This document shows positions 15,185-27,525 of a stretch of 64,000 bases of DNA, piece after piece. Origin of the DNA: Nitratireductor indicus C115 (GTDB lineage: Bacteria > Pseudomonadota > Alphaproteobacteria > Rhizobiales > Rhizobiaceae); assembly GCF_000300515.1 (NCBI RefSeq), contig NZ_AMSI01000009.1, forward strand, positions 1-64,000. Direction: 5' to 3'. The notes under the pieces were generated by a model, which saw nothing but the letters and a program-made list of their open reading frames with translations, did not search any database and was not told the origin of the DNA. Both the position numbers and the translations under genes were made by a program. Positions within the stretch are counted from its first letter, which is position 1; every line of letters begins with the position of its first letter.

Positions 15185-15790
15185 CTAATGCCTGGCCCTG
15201 CGATAAACCCAGAGCCGCGTCGGCGGAATGTTGCGCAGGATGAAATCGAAATGCTCAACCGTGTAGTTTCCGCGCCCAGGCGGAACCGGAGATTTCGGGC
15301 CGTAGGTGAGCTGAACCACCGGGCGCCCTTCGGGAATGCGCGCTAAGAGGCTTTCCAGATAAGCAACCCGCGCTGGAACCGGAAAATTGAGCAAAGGGAC
15401 ACCAGAGACAACGCTGTCGAAGAGCTTCGGCCCGTCGTCGCCCAGCGTCCCATCGAGATTGAAGGCATCACCCTCGATCACATTGACACCGGGATAGCAC
15501 CTGCGCAGGTGTTTCACGAAATCAGCGGAATATTCGACCGCGTAGAGATTTTCCGGTTTCACGCCATGGGCGAGGATTGCCCGCGTGATGACCCCGGTGC
15601 CCGGCCCGACTTCGAGAACCGGAAGGCCCGACGTCGGGTCAATAATGGAGGCCATTCGCCGTGCGGTTATGCCGGATGTGGGAATGATGGAACCTACGGC
15701 CTTCGGCTGGTCGATCCAGCCCCGGAAGAAGCGCAACTCGTCACCGAAGCGATCCGCGATCGCCTTGCGCATACCCAGACCCTTGCTCAT
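15185..15790 (-). CDS. pmtA: Phospholipid N-methyltransferase (PmtA type)
   Basis: 201 aa from ATG 15790, preceded by GGAGGAAG. SAM-dependent methyltransferase: motif I LPVLEVGPGTGVITRAIL, then LYAVEYSADFVKHL (post I) and a late FDSVVSGVPLLNFP and RNIPPTRLWVYRRA. The N-terminus FFRGWIDQPKAVGSIIPTS is characteristic of the Agrobacterium/Sinorhizobium PmtA group, which methylates phosphatidylethanolamine stepwise to phosphatidylcholine. It is close to dnaJ, as in related genomes. Without a tree, a related lipid or rRNA methyltransferase role cannot be excluded. Confidence 0.8.
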   Translation of the reverse strand: MSKGLGMRKAIADRFGDELRFFRGWIDQPKAVGSIIPTSGITARRMASIIDPTSGLPVLEVGPGTGVITRAILAHGVKPENLYAVEYSADFVKHLRRCYPGVNVIEGDAFNLDGTLGDDGPKLFDSVVSGVPLLNFPVPARVAYLESLLARIPEGRPVVQLTYGPKSPVPPGRGNYTVEHFDFILRNIPPTRLWVYRRARH

Positions 15791-15910
15791 CTTCCCGCTT
15801 CCTCCTTCGCAAAAAACCCGCCGGTTGAGTTCCATGGCGGGCAGGCGCTGTCCGCCACCTTCAGGCTTCGGGACAATCGACTGCAAGCGCGCGTTTCTAG
15901 CACGGTTTGC

Positions 15911-17032
15911 TTACTCGCCGAAGGACTCGAAGAAATCTTTCATACGTGAAAAGAAGCCAGCCGATTGGGGGCTGTTCTCCTTGGATGAAATCTTCTCGAA
16001 CTCCTCGAGAAGCTCTCGCTGCTTGCGCGTCAGGCTCTGCGGCGTTTCCACCGCGACCTGAATATAAAGATCGCCCACCTGCGACTGGCGCAGAACCGGC
16101 ATGCCCTTGCCCTTGAGGCGGAACTGTCGGCCGTTCTGCGTGCCTTCGGGTACCTTCACGCGCGTCTGGGTTCCATCAAGGGTCGCCACCTCGAACGAGC
16201 CGCCAAGAGCAGCCGTCGTCATGGAGATGGGCACCTTGCAATAGAGATCGGCGCCGTCGCGCTGGAAGAATTCGTGCGGCTTCACCGAGAGGAAAATATA
16301 GAGATCGCCGGGCGGACCGCCCCGCAAACCGGCCTCGCCCTCGCCGGCTAGGCGAATACGCGTCCCGTCCTCGATACCGGCGGGAATGTTGACTGAAAGC
16401 GAACGTTCCTCGGCCACCCGGCCCTGGCCGGAACATTTCGTGCAGGGGTCGGAGATGATCTCGCCGCGCCCCTGGCATTGCGGACAGGTGCGCTCGATGG
16501 CGAAGAAGCCCTGAGCCGCCCGCACGCGACCGGCGCCCTGACACATCGGACATGTCGTGGGAGAGGAACCAGGCTTGGCGCCCGAGCCCGAACATTCGTC
16601 GCAAGCGACTGCCGTGGGCACTCGAATCTGGCTCGTCTTGCCAGTGAACGCCTCCTCGAGCGTTATTTCCATGTTGAAGCGGAGGTCAGCACCATGCTGG
16701 CGGCTGCTGCGGCGCTGCCGCCCGCCGCCCATCACGTCGCCGAAAATATCCTCGAAGATATCGGCAAAACCGCCGCCGCCGAAGCCACCCCGTCCGCCCA
16801 TGCCGCCATTCTCGAAAGCTGCATGCCCGAACTGGTCGTAGGCCGCGCGCTTCTGCGGATCGCGCAGCGTCTCATAGGCCTCGTTGATTTCCTTGAACTT
16901 GTGCTCGGCTTCGTCATCGCCAGGATTGCGGTCGGGATGATACCGCATGGCCAGTTTTCGAAACGCGCTTTTAAGTTCTTTCTCATCGGCGGTTCTCGAC
17001 ACGCAGAGCGTCTCGTAAAAATCTGCCTTCAT
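15911..17032 (-). CDS. dnaJ: Chaperone DnaJ (Hsp40)
   Basis: 373 aa from ATG 17032 (MKADFYETL). J domain 1-70 with the HPD loop ([14 protein letters not shown]), Gly/Phe-rich linker around 77-110 ([20 protein letters not shown]), four CxxCxGxG zinc motifs ([32 protein letters not shown]), then the substrate-binding and dimerisation domains. It stimulates DnaK ATPase and holds unfolded clients. In many alphaproteobacteria dnaJ follows dnaK directly; here an acyltransferase gene intervenes, so dnaJ may use its own promoter in 17033-17198, where I could not find a clear RpoH site. Confidence 0.97.
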   Translation of the reverse strand: MKADFYETLCVSRTADEKELKSAFRKLAMRYHPDRNPGDDEAEHKFKEINEAYETLRDPQKRAAYDQFGHAAFENGGMGGRGGFGGGGFADIFEDIFGDVMGGGRQRRSSRQHGADLRFNMEITLEEAFTGKTSQIRVPTAVACDECSGSGAKPGSSPTTCPMCQGAGRVRAAQGFFAIERTCPQCQGRGEIISDPCTKCSGQGRVAEERSLSVNIPAGIEDGTRIRLAGEGEAGLRGGPPGDLYIFLSVKPHEFFQRDGADLYCKVPISMTTAALGGSFEVATLDGTQTRVKVPEGTQNGRQFRLKGKGMPVLRQSQVGDLYIQVAVETPQSLTRKQRELLEEFEKISSKENSPQSAGFFSRMKDFFESFGE

Positions 17033-17198
17033 AGAAGAGTCCCGCATGGTCTTATTAAAACGAACACCATCCCCCGATCCGTGTCCGCTATTTAGGTATT
17101 CGCAAGAGCGAATGCCATAGTTCGCGGCAGATTGCCAGCCGTCGCCGCAGTTCAACGCCGCTTTTGCGCAACCACAAGGGCAGTCAATGGCAGCGTTG

Positions 17199-18305
17199 TC
17201 AGGCGGGCGCTGGCTTGACGCGCTTGGGCTTCGCGATTCCCATAGCCTGCAAAAGTCTGCCCGCGACCGCATTTTCAAAGAACCGGAACGAGAATATCGC
17301 GATGAAAACCGTCAGCAGCATCACCATCGCGGTATACGCAAAAAAGATGATGCTGGACGACGAACCGATGAAATGGCTCCAGGCAAAGGAAAAAAACAGG
17401 CTCTCCGTGACCGGATGCCAGAGATAGATGCCGAAAGAGACTGCGGCCGCCGGCCGGAATATGGCGGGATAGGTGTAGCCTTCGGGATCGTTTCGCTCGA
17501 TGACGCCGGCAAGGAAAACCGCAAAGCCGAGAAGGGCGAGCGTCACATAGATGTTCAGCTGCAACACCATCGCCGCACAGGCAAAGAAGATGGCGACCCA
17601 GGCCGGCCCGCGCGAGGTAAGCCGCAGGCGCGAACGCGCCGCAAGCACGGCAAGCAATGCACCCAGCGCGAAATCGGCAAAGGCACGATAGGCGCCCCAG
17701 GTATCGGCCTTGACCCAGCTTTCAAAGGGCATCAGGCCCGTGCGGATCATGGCTTCCAGTGCGGCATAGGACAAAAGAAGCAGGACAATTAAGCCTGTCA
17801 CCCCACCAAAACGATAGGCAAAGATGATGATCGGCAACAACAGATAGGCGAACCATTCCGCCGAGAGCGACCAGGATACGAAGTTGAAGGTGAGATGGTC
17901 GTTCACCCCCCAGGCCTGAATGAGCAGAAGATTGGCTGGCAACGCATCCCAGCGATAGAGCGCAGCCTCGCCGCCGGTGCGCAGAAGACCGAGATGGACG
18001 GCGAGCCCGACGAGAATAAAATAGGAAAGCGTCGCAAGATGCAGCGGATAGAGCCGCGCCAGACGCTTGCAAAGATAAATCACATAACTGCGCGCATCGT
18101 GGACCTGATCGGCATAGCGGCTGAAGATCAGAAAGCCGGATATGATGAAGAACATGTCCAGCAATGGCCGTAATGCTGAAAGTTCATCCTTCACCCATTG
18201 GCTTTCGCCAGGCGCGAAATGCCCGAAATGGTAAAGCATGATGAGTAAAGCGGCGACCAATCGCCAGATTTCAAACAATCGATAACGGATCACGGCCCCC
18301 ACCAC
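17199..18305 (-). CDS. Acyltransferase 3 family integral membrane protein
   Basis: 368 aa, about ten hydrophobic segments. N-terminus [20 protein letters not shown] carries the family's R and [16 protein letters not shown] and [19 protein letters not shown] are further signatures. The family (OafA/ExoZ-like) O-acylates surface sugars. The start is GTG (18305), possibly a few codons later. It lies between dnaK and dnaJ, after the dnaK terminator, with no functional link to chaperones. This looks like an insertion into an ancestral dnaK-dnaJ pair. Confidence 0.85.
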   Translation of the reverse strand: MVGAVIRYRLFEIWRLVAALLIMLYHFGHFAPGESQWVKDELSALRPLLDMFFIISGFLIFSRYADQVHDARSYVIYLCKRLARLYPLHLATLSYFILVGLAVHLGLLRTGGEAALYRWDALPANLLLIQAWGVNDHLTFNFVSWSLSAEWFAYLLLPIIIFAYRFGGVTGLIVLLLLSYAALEAMIRTGLMPFESWVKADTWGAYRAFADFALGALLAVLAARSRLRLTSRGPAWVAIFFACAAMVLQLNIYVTLALLGFAVFLAGVIERNDPEGYTYPAIFRPAAAVSFGIYLWHPVTESLFFSFAWSHFIGSSSSIIFFAYTAMVMLLTVFIAIFSFRFFENAVAGRLLQAMGIAKPKRVKPAPA

Positions 18306-18360
18306 TTCCGTTGAATTTCATCAAGCGGACATGTTCGGGGCAGAGACTTAAAAAGCCATG

Positions 18361-18393
18361 AAAAAAGCCCGGATCATCGATCCGGGCTTTTTC
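18361..18393 (-). terminator. Rho-independent terminator after dnaK
   Basis: Perfect 14-bp arms, AAAAAGCCCGGATC (18362-18375) and GATCCGGGCTTTTT (18379-18392), with a 3-nt loop and flanking A/T runs. It lies 22 bp beyond the dnaK stop and separates dnaK from the acyltransferase. The symmetric A/T tracts would allow function in both directions. Confidence 0.9.
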
Positions 18394-18414
18394 AATTGCA
18401 TTTGAAGGAGCCGA

Positions 18415-20328
<1,914 letters not shown>

Positions 20329-20450
20329 GTCTTCTCTCCGCTAAGCAGGCTGTCGGGACCCAATCAGGCGTTCCACGTGACAGCCCCTGTTCACACGAAT
20401 TTGCCGTGGCGAAGCCCATAGCTGGAACACGCCGAACGGCATCGAGGCGT

Positions 20451-20479
20451 ATATAAGAATGGGACTTTTCAGACGCAAG
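20451..20479 (-). promoter_or_regulatory. RpoH (sigma-32)-type promoter of dnaK
   Basis: Read on the minus strand: CTTG (20479-20476), 18 nt, then CTTATAT (20457-20451). This fits the alphaproteobacterial heat-shock consensus (CTTG, 17-18 nt, CYTATNT). The -10 element is about 120 bp before the dnaK ATG, leaving a leader of roughly 115 nt. Confidence 0.75.
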
Positions 20480-20674
20480 GCACGATTGCTCCGGACGGTG
20501 TTTTAAGATGGGACGCGAGGGGCATCAGGGCGATCCGGCAAACATGGGGGAGGGGGTTATGTAGAACGCTTTTTCTCGGACCGAATTTGAATATAACAAC
20601 CCATATTTTTAGTATATTTGCAATTGTATAACAAAATATTCTGCGTCATCTGGAAATTGTGGGGCTGATCATAC
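20480..20674. other. Intergenic region between divergent dnaK and cell-wall-hydrolase gene
   Basis: The part 20560-20660 is markedly AT-rich (runs such as TATTTTTAGTATATTTGC) compared with surrounding coding DNA and probably contains the promoter of the plus-strand hydrolase. No gene is supported here. Confidence 0.5.
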
Positions 20675-21334
20675 GTGGCCGACTGGGCCAAATGCCGCAT
20701 GAGATTTCTATTACTTGTTCCTGGTGGAATCATCCTCACTCTTCTTGCGCATTTTCAATTGGCAAGTGCCATGACAACACGCGCATGGTATCTGAGTCCT
20801 GTTCCCTCGGCGAAATACGAGCCCCAATTCGACTGGATCGACGACACCGGGCGTCGCCTGAGCCATGCGATCTATGATTTCACCGACAACGCAGAGCGCA
20901 TGTGCCTTGCCGCGGCGATCTATTTCGAAGCGCGTAGCGAACCCATAAGCGGCCAGTGGGCCGTTGCGATGGTCATCCTGAACCGGGTGCAGTCGCGGGG
21001 TTATCCGCCATCGGTTTGCGGCGTTGTCTTCCAGAACGCGCGCTGGCGCAACCGCTGCCAGTTCTCCTTCGCCTGTACCGGGATTTCCCTCATTCCAAAG
21101 GAAAAGAAAGCCTGGAAGGTGGCACAGGGCATCGCAAATTCAATTCCGGCTTGTGCTCCGGACTGCGATTCCGATCCTCTTCCGGATGAGAAGGATATAC
21201 TCGCTGTCTCGGGCGCCACGCACTACCATGCGACCTACGTGAAACCGCGCTGGGCGCGGCAGATGAGGAATGTGGGACGCATCGGAAGCCACATCTTCTT
21301 CGAAACGGGCGTGCCCAAACGCAACGGATCGTGA
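20675..21334 (+). CDS. Cell wall hydrolase, SleB family
   Basis: 219 aa from GTG 20675; ATG 20699 ([10 protein letters not shown]) is an equally good start and gives a cleaner signal peptide ([21 protein letters not shown]). The Hydrolase_2/SleB domain covers about 70-200: [20 protein letters not shown] with the catalytic Glu, [15 protein letters not shown], then QFSFACTG and [14 protein letters not shown]. The role is probably peptidoglycan remodelling in the periplasm. Gene stands alone, divergent from dnaK, with a strong hairpin after it. Confidence 0.87.
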   Translation: MADWAKCRMRFLLLVPGGIILTLLAHFQLASAMTTRAWYLSPVPSAKYEPQFDWIDDTGRRLSHAIYDFTDNAERMCLAAAIYFEARSEPISGQWAVAMVILNRVQSRGYPPSVCGVVFQNARWRNRCQFSFACTGISLIPKEKKAWKVAQGIANSIPACAPDCDSDPLPDEKDILAVSGATHYHATYVKPRWARQMRNVGRIGSHIFFETGVPKRNGS

Positions 21335-21395
21335 TTTGAAAAAGGCTCGGGGCCCGCAATTCACCCGCCGATCGCCCGGAAAGCGCACGCTGCCG

Positions 21396-21446
21396 AACGG
21401 TTCAGCGTTTCATGGAAACGCTGAACCGTTTCGTATTTTTATTCTT
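21396..21446 (+). terminator. Terminator-like long hairpin after the cell wall hydrolase
   Basis: Perfect 16-bp arms AACGGTTCAGCGTTTC (21396-21411) and GAAACGCTGAACCGTT (21415-21430), loop ATG, then TCGTATTTTTATTCTT. It also forms the first half of a compound dispersed repeat (see 21449 and 25722). Confidence 0.75.
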
Positions 21447-21448
21447 AG

Positions 21449-21492
21449 GCATTTATGCGGACGTCAGGCGTTTCCGCCTGACCGCGAAATGC
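21449..21492. repeat. Dispersed extragenic palindrome, copy A
   Basis: Imperfect palindrome from GCATTTATGCGGACGTCAGG to CCTGACCGCGAAATGC with a short central TTT. The same framework (CCGCATT.ATGCGG, GTCAGGC, CCGCC.GA, AAATGC) is found at 25761, 37231 and 41382. It ends 1 bp before the pheT stop codon. Confidence 0.7.
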
Positions 21493-21493
21493 T

Positions 21494-23899
21494 CTAGCCG
21501 CGCAACACACCGCCCGTCTGCTTGCCGACATTCTCGACGACCCTGCCGGCGAGCGCTTCGAGTTCCTCGTCGGTCAGCGTCTTGTCGCGAGGCTGGATCG
21601 CCACCTCGATGGCGACGGACTTCTTGTCCTCACCCAGCGAAGCGCCCTCGAAGATATCGAATACACGCACTGCAGTGATCAGCTTCTTGTCGGCCGCCGC
21701 CGCGGCCCGCTCGATGGACACCGCCTCGACGCCCTTGTTGACCACGAAGGCGAAATCGCGCCGCACGAGCTGGAAAGGCGACAGATCAAGACGCGGTTTG
21801 GTGCGCGTGGCCTTGGCCTTCGGCTCGGGAATGGCATCGATGAAAACTTCGAAACCGCAGACCGGACCGTCAGCGTCGAGCGCCTCGAGCGTGCGTGGAT
21901 GGATTTCACCGAAGGTCGCGAGCACGATCTTTGGCCCGAGGCGGACCGTTCCAGATCGGCCCGGGTGATACCATTCAGGGCCACCTGCAACCACCTGCAG
22001 CTTGTCGGCAGGCGCACCCGCCGCCTCAAGAGCCGCAAGCGCATCAGCCTTGGCGTCGAATACATCGACAGCCGGGCTGTTGCCACGCCAGTGACGCCCG
22101 GCCCCTTCCATCTTGGCCGTGCCGCGCCGGATGCCGCCCGCAACACGGCGCTGACCTTCATAGCGGTCGTTCTCATAAATGCCGGAGACCTCGAACAAGG
22201 CCACGTCCGCAAAACCGCGCGCCGCGTTGCGCTGGCCCGCCGCGATCAACCCCGGCAGGAGCGAAGGCCGCATGTCGGACATGGAGGCCGCAATCGGGTT
22301 CGAGAGTTTCAACATCGGATCGCCACCGCCGAAAAGCTTTGCCTGCTTTTCGTCGATGAAGCTCCAGGTCACCGCCTCCATCATGCCGCGTACGGCAAGC
22401 GCGCGACGCGCCGAGCGGGTGCGGTTCTGCAGGGTCGTCAGGATCTGCCCATTGACGGCTCCGTGCGAGGGAAGCGGAGCGGGCGCGATCTCGTTCACGC
22501 CGTGTATGCGCATGACCTCTTCCACAAGGTCGGCCTTGCCGTCGACATCGGGGCGCCAGGAGGGAATAGAGACTTCAAGAACATCCCCCTCGCCTTTTGC
22601 CGCGAATCCGAGACGCTCCAGAATTCCACGGCTTTCGGCACCAGACACTTCGAGGCCGGTCAGGCGTTTCACCTCCGCCACCGGGAAGGAAATGCCGCGC
22701 GGCTCATAGCCCTGGTAGCCGACCACGCGCAGCTCGCTCGGTTCGCCACCGCAAAGGTCGAGAACCAACTGCGTGGCGAGCTCCAGCCCCGGCACCATCA
22801 TCTCGGGGTCGACGCCACGCTCGAAGCGATAGCGTGCATCGGTGATGATGCCGAGATCGCGGCCCGTACGGGCAACGTTCATGGGGTCCCAGAGGGCGGA
22901 TTCAACAAGCACATCCGTGGTGTTCTCGTCGCAGCCCGAATGCTCGCCGCCCATGATGCCGGCAATGGATTCGACACCGTTTCCATCGGCTATGACGCAT
23001 ATTTCCGGCGTCAGCCTGTATTCGCGCTCGTCCAGCGCGAGCACCGTCTCGCCATCACGCGCGCGGCGGATGGTGAGGTCGCCCTTCACCTTTGCGGCGT
23101 CGAATACATGCAGCGGGCGGCCGCGGTCGAAGGTCACATAGTTGGTGATGTCCACCAGCGCGTTGATCGGGCGCAGGCCAATCGCCTTCAGCCGCTGCTG
23201 CATCCATTTCGGCGAAGGGCCGTTCTTCACGCCGCGCACCAGACGCAGGCCGAAGCCTGGGCACAGGTCCGGCGCCTCAATGATCACATCCACCGGACAA
23301 GCGCCCTTGCCGGCAACCGCGGGAATGGCTGCATTCTTCAGCGTGCCCAGACCGGCGGCCGCCAGGTCGCGCGCGATGCCGAAAACGCTCGTGCAGTCGG
23401 GGCGGTTCGGCGTGAGGCCGATCTCGATCACCGGATCGTCGAGCTTTGCCCAAGTCGCGAAGGAAGTACCGACGGGGGCGTCCTTCGGCAAATCGATGAT
23501 GCCATTGTGCTCGTCGGAGATTTCGAGCTCGCGTTCGGAGCACATCATGCCGTGGCTTTCCACGCCACGGATCTTGCCGACGGAGAGCGTCACATCGATG
23601 CCTGGCACATAGGTACCGGGTGCCGCGAAAGCGCCGATCAGGCCGGCCTGCGCATTGGGAGCGCCACAGACGACCTGCACCGGCTTGCCATCGCCCGTAT
23701 CGACCGAAAGCACACGCAGGCGGTCGGCATCGGGGTGCTGCTCGGCCGTCAGGACCCTGGCGATGACGAAGGGCTTCAGCGCCGCCTTGTCGTCCACGTC
23801 CTCGACCTCAAGGCCGATCATGGTGAGCTTCTCGACGATCTGGTCGAGCGTGGCGTCGGTCTCAAGGTGCTCCTTGAGCCAGGAGAGCGTGAATTTCAT
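21494..23899 (-). CDS. pheT: Phenylalanyl-tRNA synthetase beta subunit
   Basis: 801 aa, normal length. N-terminal tRNA-binding EMAP/OB domain (about 40-150), B3/4 editing domain, B5 DNA-binding-like fold, core domain, and C-terminal anticodon-binding FDX-ACB (about 705-800, with [12 protein letters not shown]-like [15 protein letters not shown]). Works as an alpha2beta2 tetramer with PheS to charge tRNA-Phe. Located after pheS with an ASCH-domain gene between them, all on the minus strand with minimal gaps. Confidence 0.97.
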   Translation of the reverse strand: MKFTLSWLKEHLETDATLDQIVEKLTMIGLEVEDVDDKAALKPFVIARVLTAEQHPDADRLRVLSVDTGDGKPVQVVCGAPNAQAGLIGAFAAPGTYVPGIDVTLSVGKIRGVESHGMMCSERELEISDEHNGIIDLPKDAPVGTSFATWAKLDDPVIEIGLTPNRPDCTSVFGIARDLAAAGLGTLKNAAIPAVAGKGACPVDVIIEAPDLCPGFGLRLVRGVKNGPSPKWMQQRLKAIGLRPINALVDITNYVTFDRGRPLHVFDAAKVKGDLTIRRARDGETVLALDEREYRLTPEICVIADGNGVESIAGIMGGEHSGCDENTTDVLVESALWDPMNVARTGRDLGIITDARYRFERGVDPEMMVPGLELATQLVLDLCGGEPSELRVVGYQGYEPRGISFPVAEVKRLTGLEVSGAESRGILERLGFAAKGEGDVLEVSIPSWRPDVDGKADLVEEVMRIHGVNEIAPAPLPSHGAVNGQILTTLQNRTRSARRALAVRGMMEAVTWSFIDEKQAKLFGGGDPMLKLSNPIAASMSDMRPSLLPGLIAAGQRNAARGFADVALFEVSGIYENDRYEGQRRVAGGIRRGTAKMEGAGRHWRGNSPAVDVFDAKADALAALEAAGAPADKLQVVAGGPEWYHPGRSGTVRLGPKIVLATFGEIHPRTLEALDADGPVCGFEVFIDAIPEPKAKATRTKPRLDLSPFQLVRRDFAFVVNKGVEAVSIERAAAAADKKLITAVRVFDIFEGASLGEDKKSVAIEVAIQPRDKTLTDEELEALAGRVVENVGKQTGGVLRG

Positions 23900-23903
23900 G
23901 GCA

Positions 23904-24326
23904 TCATTCCTTCGGGTCTTGCCGTTCCAGGATTTTCACCAGCCGGAACCGCTCGCAAACCAGTTTCATATCGGGGCTGAAGCCGCCATTTCGTTGGAAA
24001 TAGGCCTCATGTCCCTCGCGCCAGCAGGTCAGCGAGAGGTCTCCCTCGCCTTCGGCGCGTGCAAAATCTTCATCCACTTCGCTGAAGGCGCGAATGGTGA
24101 CCTCTACCGTCTCGATTACAGCAGCAGGGCGTCCCGCCCCATCCAGGACGATATCCTGCCGCCCAACCCGCGGCATCGGCTCACCGCCGGCCTCGAAGTC
24201 GCACAAGGCCCCGCAGGTTGCCGTCTTGCGCCCGGCAAGCACCAGCTCCAGCAGTTCATCTGCCAATGCCGGGCTATCACCGAACGCGAAACGGACCGCC
24301 TCGCTGTGGCCTTCGGGCGAAGTCAT
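23904..24326 (-). CDS. ASCH domain protein
   Basis: 140 aa from ATG 24326, whose A is shared with the pheS TGA (TGATG), so reinitiation is likely. ASCH (PUA-like) fold: [29 protein letters not shown] at the N-terminus with the conserved G-K-T/K-x-x segment, later [18 protein letters not shown] proteins bind RNA or nucleotides, and some deaminate N4-acetylcytidine. Being inserted between pheS and pheT is unusual compared with the common direct pheST pair, though it keeps tight coupling. Confidence 0.85.
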   Translation of the reverse strand: MTSPEGHSEAVRFAFGDSPALADELLELVLAGRKTATCGALCDFEAGGEPMPRVGRQDIVLDGAGRPAAVIETVEVTIRAFSEVDEDFARAEGEGDLSLTCWREGHEAYFQRNGGFSPDMKLVCERFRLVKILERQDPKE

Positions 24327-25411
24327 CAGGCGCTCAATCCGCCAAACAGCGTCGGCAGGTCGAGCGGGCGGAAGCCGTAATGCTCCAGCCAACGCACATC
24401 GGCGTCGAAATAATCACGCAGGTCCGGCATGCCGTATTTCAGCGTCGCGATACGGTCTATCCCCATGCCCCAGGCGAAGCCCTGATATTCATCCGGGTCG
24501 AGACCGCAGGCGCGAAGCACATTCGGATGCACCATGCCGCAGCCAAGGATTTCCATCCAGTCATTGCCCTCGCCGAAGCGAACCTCGCCCGGCTGCGAAC
24601 GGTCGCACTGAATGTCCACCTCCAGGCTCGGTTCGGTGAAGGGAAAGAAGGACGGACGGAAACGCATATTGAGATGCGGCACCTCGAAGAAGGCCTTGCA
24701 GAACTCCTGCAGCACCCACTTCATGTTGGCCACATTGGCCGTCTTGTCGATCACCAGCCCTTCGAGCTGGTGGAACATGGGCGAGTGGGTCGCGTCCGAA
24801 TCCTGCCGGTAGGTCTTGCCGGGGATGACGATGCGGATCGGCGGTTCCTGCTTTTCCATCGTATGAATCTGCACAGGCGAGGTGTGCGTGCGCAGAAGCT
24901 TGCGCTCGCCCTTTTCATCCGGCGGGAAGAAAAATGTATCGTGCATCTCGCGCGCGGGATGCCCTTCGGGGAAATTCAGCGCGGTGAAGTTGTAGTAGTC
25001 GGTCTCGATGTCCGGACCTTCAGCAATGGCGAAACCCATATCCGCGAAAATGGCCGTGATCTCGTCAATCACTTGGCTGATCGGATGAATGCGGCCGCGC
25101 TCGGCAGGCGGGCGGCGAACCGGCAATGTCACGTCCACCTTCTCGCGCTCAAGGCGCGCATCGATGGCCGCATCGCGCAACTCCGTGCGGCGTGCCGTCA
25201 GAGCTTCCGTGATACGGGCCTTCAGGCCATTGATCGCCGGGCCCATGACCTGGCGCTCTTCCGCAGACATGGCGCCGAGGGTCTTCAGCTTCTCGGAAAC
25301 CGAACCCTTTTTGCCGAGGGCCGCGATGCGCACTGCCTCGATCTGCTGTTCATCGACAGCAGCCGCGATCTCCGCGGAGATGGTTTTTTCCAGTTCTTCG
25401 AGTTCGCTCAT
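24326..25411 (-). CDS. pheS: Phenylalanyl-tRNA synthetase alpha subunit
   Basis: 361 aa from ATG 25411 (MSELEELEK); longer upstream in-frame starts are not family-like. N-terminal coiled coil (1-90), then class II catalytic core: motif 2 region [42 protein letters not shown], and motif 3 [20 protein letters not shown]. Catalytic subunit for tRNA-Phe charging. I looked for a Phe-rich leader peptide typical of attenuated pheST in the long upstream region and found none. Confidence 0.97.
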   Translation of the reverse strand: MSELEELEKTISAEIAAAVDEQQIEAVRIAALGKKGSVSEKLKTLGAMSAEERQVMGPAINGLKARITEALTARRTELRDAAIDARLEREKVDVTLPVRRPPAERGRIHPISQVIDEITAIFADMGFAIAEGPDIETDYYNFTALNFPEGHPAREMHDTFFFPPDEKGERKLLRTHTSPVQIHTMEKQEPPIRIVIPGKTYRQDSDATHSPMFHQLEGLVIDKTANVANMKWVLQEFCKAFFEVPHLNMRFRPSFFPFTEPSLEVDIQCDRSQPGEVRFGEGNDWMEILGCGMVHPNVLRACGLDPDEYQGFAWGMGIDRIATLKYGMPDLRDYFDADVRWLEHYGFRPLDLPTLFGGLSA

Positions 25412-25918
25412 CCCTCGTAGCCCCTTTCGGCATTCATATCCTGCCGACGGGTCTCCGCCGGCGCTTCGGACGTCCGCTGAACGGCCGTCTTCAAAAATCG
25501 CATTGCTTTCAACACGCGCCTGCCATCGCTGCCAAGCCCCCGGTATTCGATTGCGGTCAGAAGAGGCCGGCGGCATGGCAGCTTCCGCCTCCTCTTCAAC
25601 ACCCACGAAACCCCTTTCGCCATCTTCATTGATGAACATGTCACGCGAATAAGAGCCCCCGTGGAAGAAGTCTCTTCATCGCCGCCGGCAAAAGAGCCTC
25701 CGTCGTGTCTTCGATCATGCGGTTCATGGAAACGCTGACCAAACCATCCCCTCGTTCTTCCGCTTTCATGCGGACGCCAGGCAAGCCCGCCTGATTGCAA
25801 AATGCCTAAAGCGTGTCGCGATCTTTCAGATTCGCTTCCTGCGCCTTGAGTTCCTGGTCGCACACATGTCTCTATCCCGGAACCGGTTCCCGCGTCCGCG
25901 AGACATGCGTTGATCAAA
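25412..25918. other. Intergenic region pheS-rplT
   Basis: About 570 bp lie between the pheS start and the rplT stop. A frame stays open across it on the minus strand, but its product has no family features. The region contains the dispersed repeat at 25722-25810 and presumably the pheS promoter. Confidence 0.5.
25722..25810. repeat. Dispersed extragenic palindrome, copy B (compound unit)
   Basis: First block GGTTCATGGAAACGCTGACC (25721-25740) resembles the hairpin at 21405-21427; second block, from GCTTTCATGCGGACGCCAGG to GCCTGATTGCAAAATGCC, resembles copy A. The spacing between blocks (about 44 bp) is nearly the same as in copy A (about 46 bp), so the whole two-part unit is what recurs. Confidence 0.65.
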
Positions 25919-25956
25919 AAGAAAAAACCCGCGCCAGCCCTGCCAGCGCGGGTTTC
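25919..25956 (-). terminator. Rho-independent terminator after rplT
   Basis: Arms AACCCGCGC (25926-25934) and GCGCGGGTT (25946-25954). On the minus strand the stem is followed by a run of T (TTTTTTC). It is 36 bp past the rplT stop. Confidence 0.85.
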
Positions 25957-25992
25957 CCGAACTAAACCTTGATGCTTCGGGAAGCGCTGGCC

Positions 25993-26394
25993 TTAGGCGA
26001 CAGCGCTTTCAAAAGCATTCGGCGTCGTGTCCTTGAGATAGACGAGCGCTTCCTTCGCCTTGCCAACGATGGCGGCGAAAGCCTGCGGCTCGTGCACCGC
26101 CATGTCGGCGAGCACCTTGCGGTCGATCTCAATACCGGCCTTGTTCAGACCGTCAATGAGGCGGCCATAGGTCAGGCCGTGCTCGCGCGCGGCGGCGTTG
26201 ATGCGCTGGATCCACAGGGCGCGGAAATTGCGCTTGCGGTTCTTGCGGTCGCGATAAGCATACTGGAGCGACTTCTCGACAGCCTGCTTCGCGATGCGGA
26301 TGGTGTTCTTGCGACGGCCATAGAAACCCTTTGCGGCTTTCATGACCTTCTTGTGCTTGGCGTGGGCGGTAACGCCCCTCTTTACGCGTGCCAT
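25993..26394 (-). CDS. rplT: 50S ribosomal protein L20
   Basis: 133 aa, highly basic. Starts [38 protein letters not shown] and the [20 protein letters not shown] block are classic L20. It binds 23S rRNA early in 50S assembly. Directly follows rpmI (37 bp gap). In enterobacteria L20 represses the infC-rpmI-rplT operon; here infC is separated by a methyltransferase gene. Confidence 0.98.
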   Translation of the reverse strand: MARVKRGVTAHAKHKKVMKAAKGFYGRRKNTIRIAKQAVEKSLQYAYRDRKNRKRNFRALWIQRINAAAREHGLTYGRLIDGLNKAGIEIDRKVLADMAVHEPQAFAAIVGKAKEALVYLKDTTPNAFESAVA

Positions 26395-26431
26395 GACATG
26401 ATCTCCTTAAAACTGTTCCGGGTTCTGCCGA

Positions 26432-26632
26432 TCAGAAGCTGTAGGGCAGGAACTTCTTCACGATCTTCGTATCGGGATCGGAAAGAACCATCGTGCCCCG
26501 CGCATCGCGGATGAACTTCTTGGAACGCTTGATCATGCCGTGGCGCTTGCCTGCGGCACCGACCTTGACCTTGCCGGTGGCGGTAACCTTGAACCGCTTC
26601 TTGGCAGAAGACTTCGTCTTCATCTTGGGCAT
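26432..26632 (-). CDS. rpmI: 50S ribosomal protein L35
   Basis: 66 aa from ATG 26632 ([20 protein letters not shown]), with [18 protein letters not shown] and the C-terminal [18 protein letters not shown] lies just upstream. The longer open frame upstream (to 26749) is not L35-like. Cotranscribed with rplT. Confidence 0.97.
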   Translation of the reverse strand: MPKMKTKSSAKKRFKVTATGKVKVGAAGKRHGMIKRSKKFIRDARGTMVLSDPDTKIVKKFLPYSF

Positions 26633-26868
26633 TTTGCTTCTCCGTTCTTCTTGCTCACACCGGTTCGCGGCCGGTTTGCGGTGCAAACTTCGCTTCACCG
26701 GATCCAAAAGGACCGTTTCGATGTCGCGTGCTGTGCGGCGTGAGCTCATTCAGCATTAAGAACCGCCACGGCATGCCCTGCCGGACGGTTCGGGAACGCG
26801 GCCTTATAGCGGCGGTCCGCCGTTTGCGCAACTCCTGTTTTGCAGTGCGCGAAAGCCGATGCGGCCGC

Positions 26869-27525
26869 TCAATACATCCTGAACAGGATCGGCAGCATTG
26901 CATGTTCCTGGAGATATTCGACAAACTCGAAAGCCGGCATCGCCAGGAAGAAGACGAGACCATCCGAGAGCGTGCGATAAAGACGCTTGGGCAGCACAAT
27001 CAGCGTTTCAGGGTCCCGGAACAGGCTGGGTTTGGGGAGAAAGGCCGGAACCCGGGCAGCATAGGCATCGTAGCTGGCACCGAATTCCCCGCGCAGGAAA
27101 AGCGCCTCGCGCCGCATGGTGACGCTCAGAATAAAGACAGTGATCACGGCGCTGGCAAGTGCCATGACCAGGCTTCCGGTCTGAGCGCCAACGCCCGCAG
27201 CACCTACGGACGAAAAGAAATAAAGCGGATTGCGGGTCATCGAATATGGCCCGTCCTGCACAAGCTCGGACGATTTGCGCCCGCCGATATAAAGCGTGCA
27301 CCACAGGCGTCCGAGAATGGCGATACCGATCAGACCCAGCCCGAAAAGCTCGATGGCTTCCTCGACATTGAAGCCGAAGGGCCGGAAATGCTCCCATCCC
27401 GCACGGGTGAAAAGAACAAAGCTGCAAAGGATGATCGCAATGATCCAGAAGCTGGCAATGCGCAGCCTCTGAAACTGCCCGAGAGCAATCTGGTAAATCT
27501 GCATCCGCTGGTAATCCCCACACAC
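26869..27525 (-). CDS. Isoprenylcysteine carboxyl methyltransferase-family membrane protein
   Basis: 218 aa with four or five membrane segments (about 25-43, 60-75, 110-135). The SAM-binding signature of the ICMT/PEMT group is GPYSMTRNPLYFFSS, followed by MRREALFLRGEFGASYDAYAARVPAFLP, with the E...F...Y.AY.... R..... P pattern. It methylates an unknown lipid or isoprenoid. It lies between infC and rpmI on the same strand, an unexpected neighbour. ATG at codon 8 (MQIYQIALG) may be the true start. Confidence 0.8.
   Translation of the reverse strand: MCGDYQRMQIYQIALGQFQRLRIASFWIIAIILCSFVLFTRAGWEHFRPFGFNVEEAIELFGLGLIGIAILGRLWCTLYIGGRKSSELVQDGPYSMTRNPLYFFSSVGAAGVGAQTGSLVMALASAVITVFILSVTMRREALFLRGEFGASYDAYAARVPAFLPKPSLFRDPETLIVLPKRLYRTLSDGLVFFLAMPAFEFVEYLQEHAMLPILFRMY

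Noticed and set aside
21899-23980. Plus-strand open frame of about 690 codons opposite pheT
   Set aside because: Antisense shadow of a conserved synthetase gene; no recognisable protein features.
25408-25917. 169-codon minus-strand frame between rplT and pheS
   Set aside because: Runs through a dispersed palindrome and ends over the pheS start; product not protein-like.
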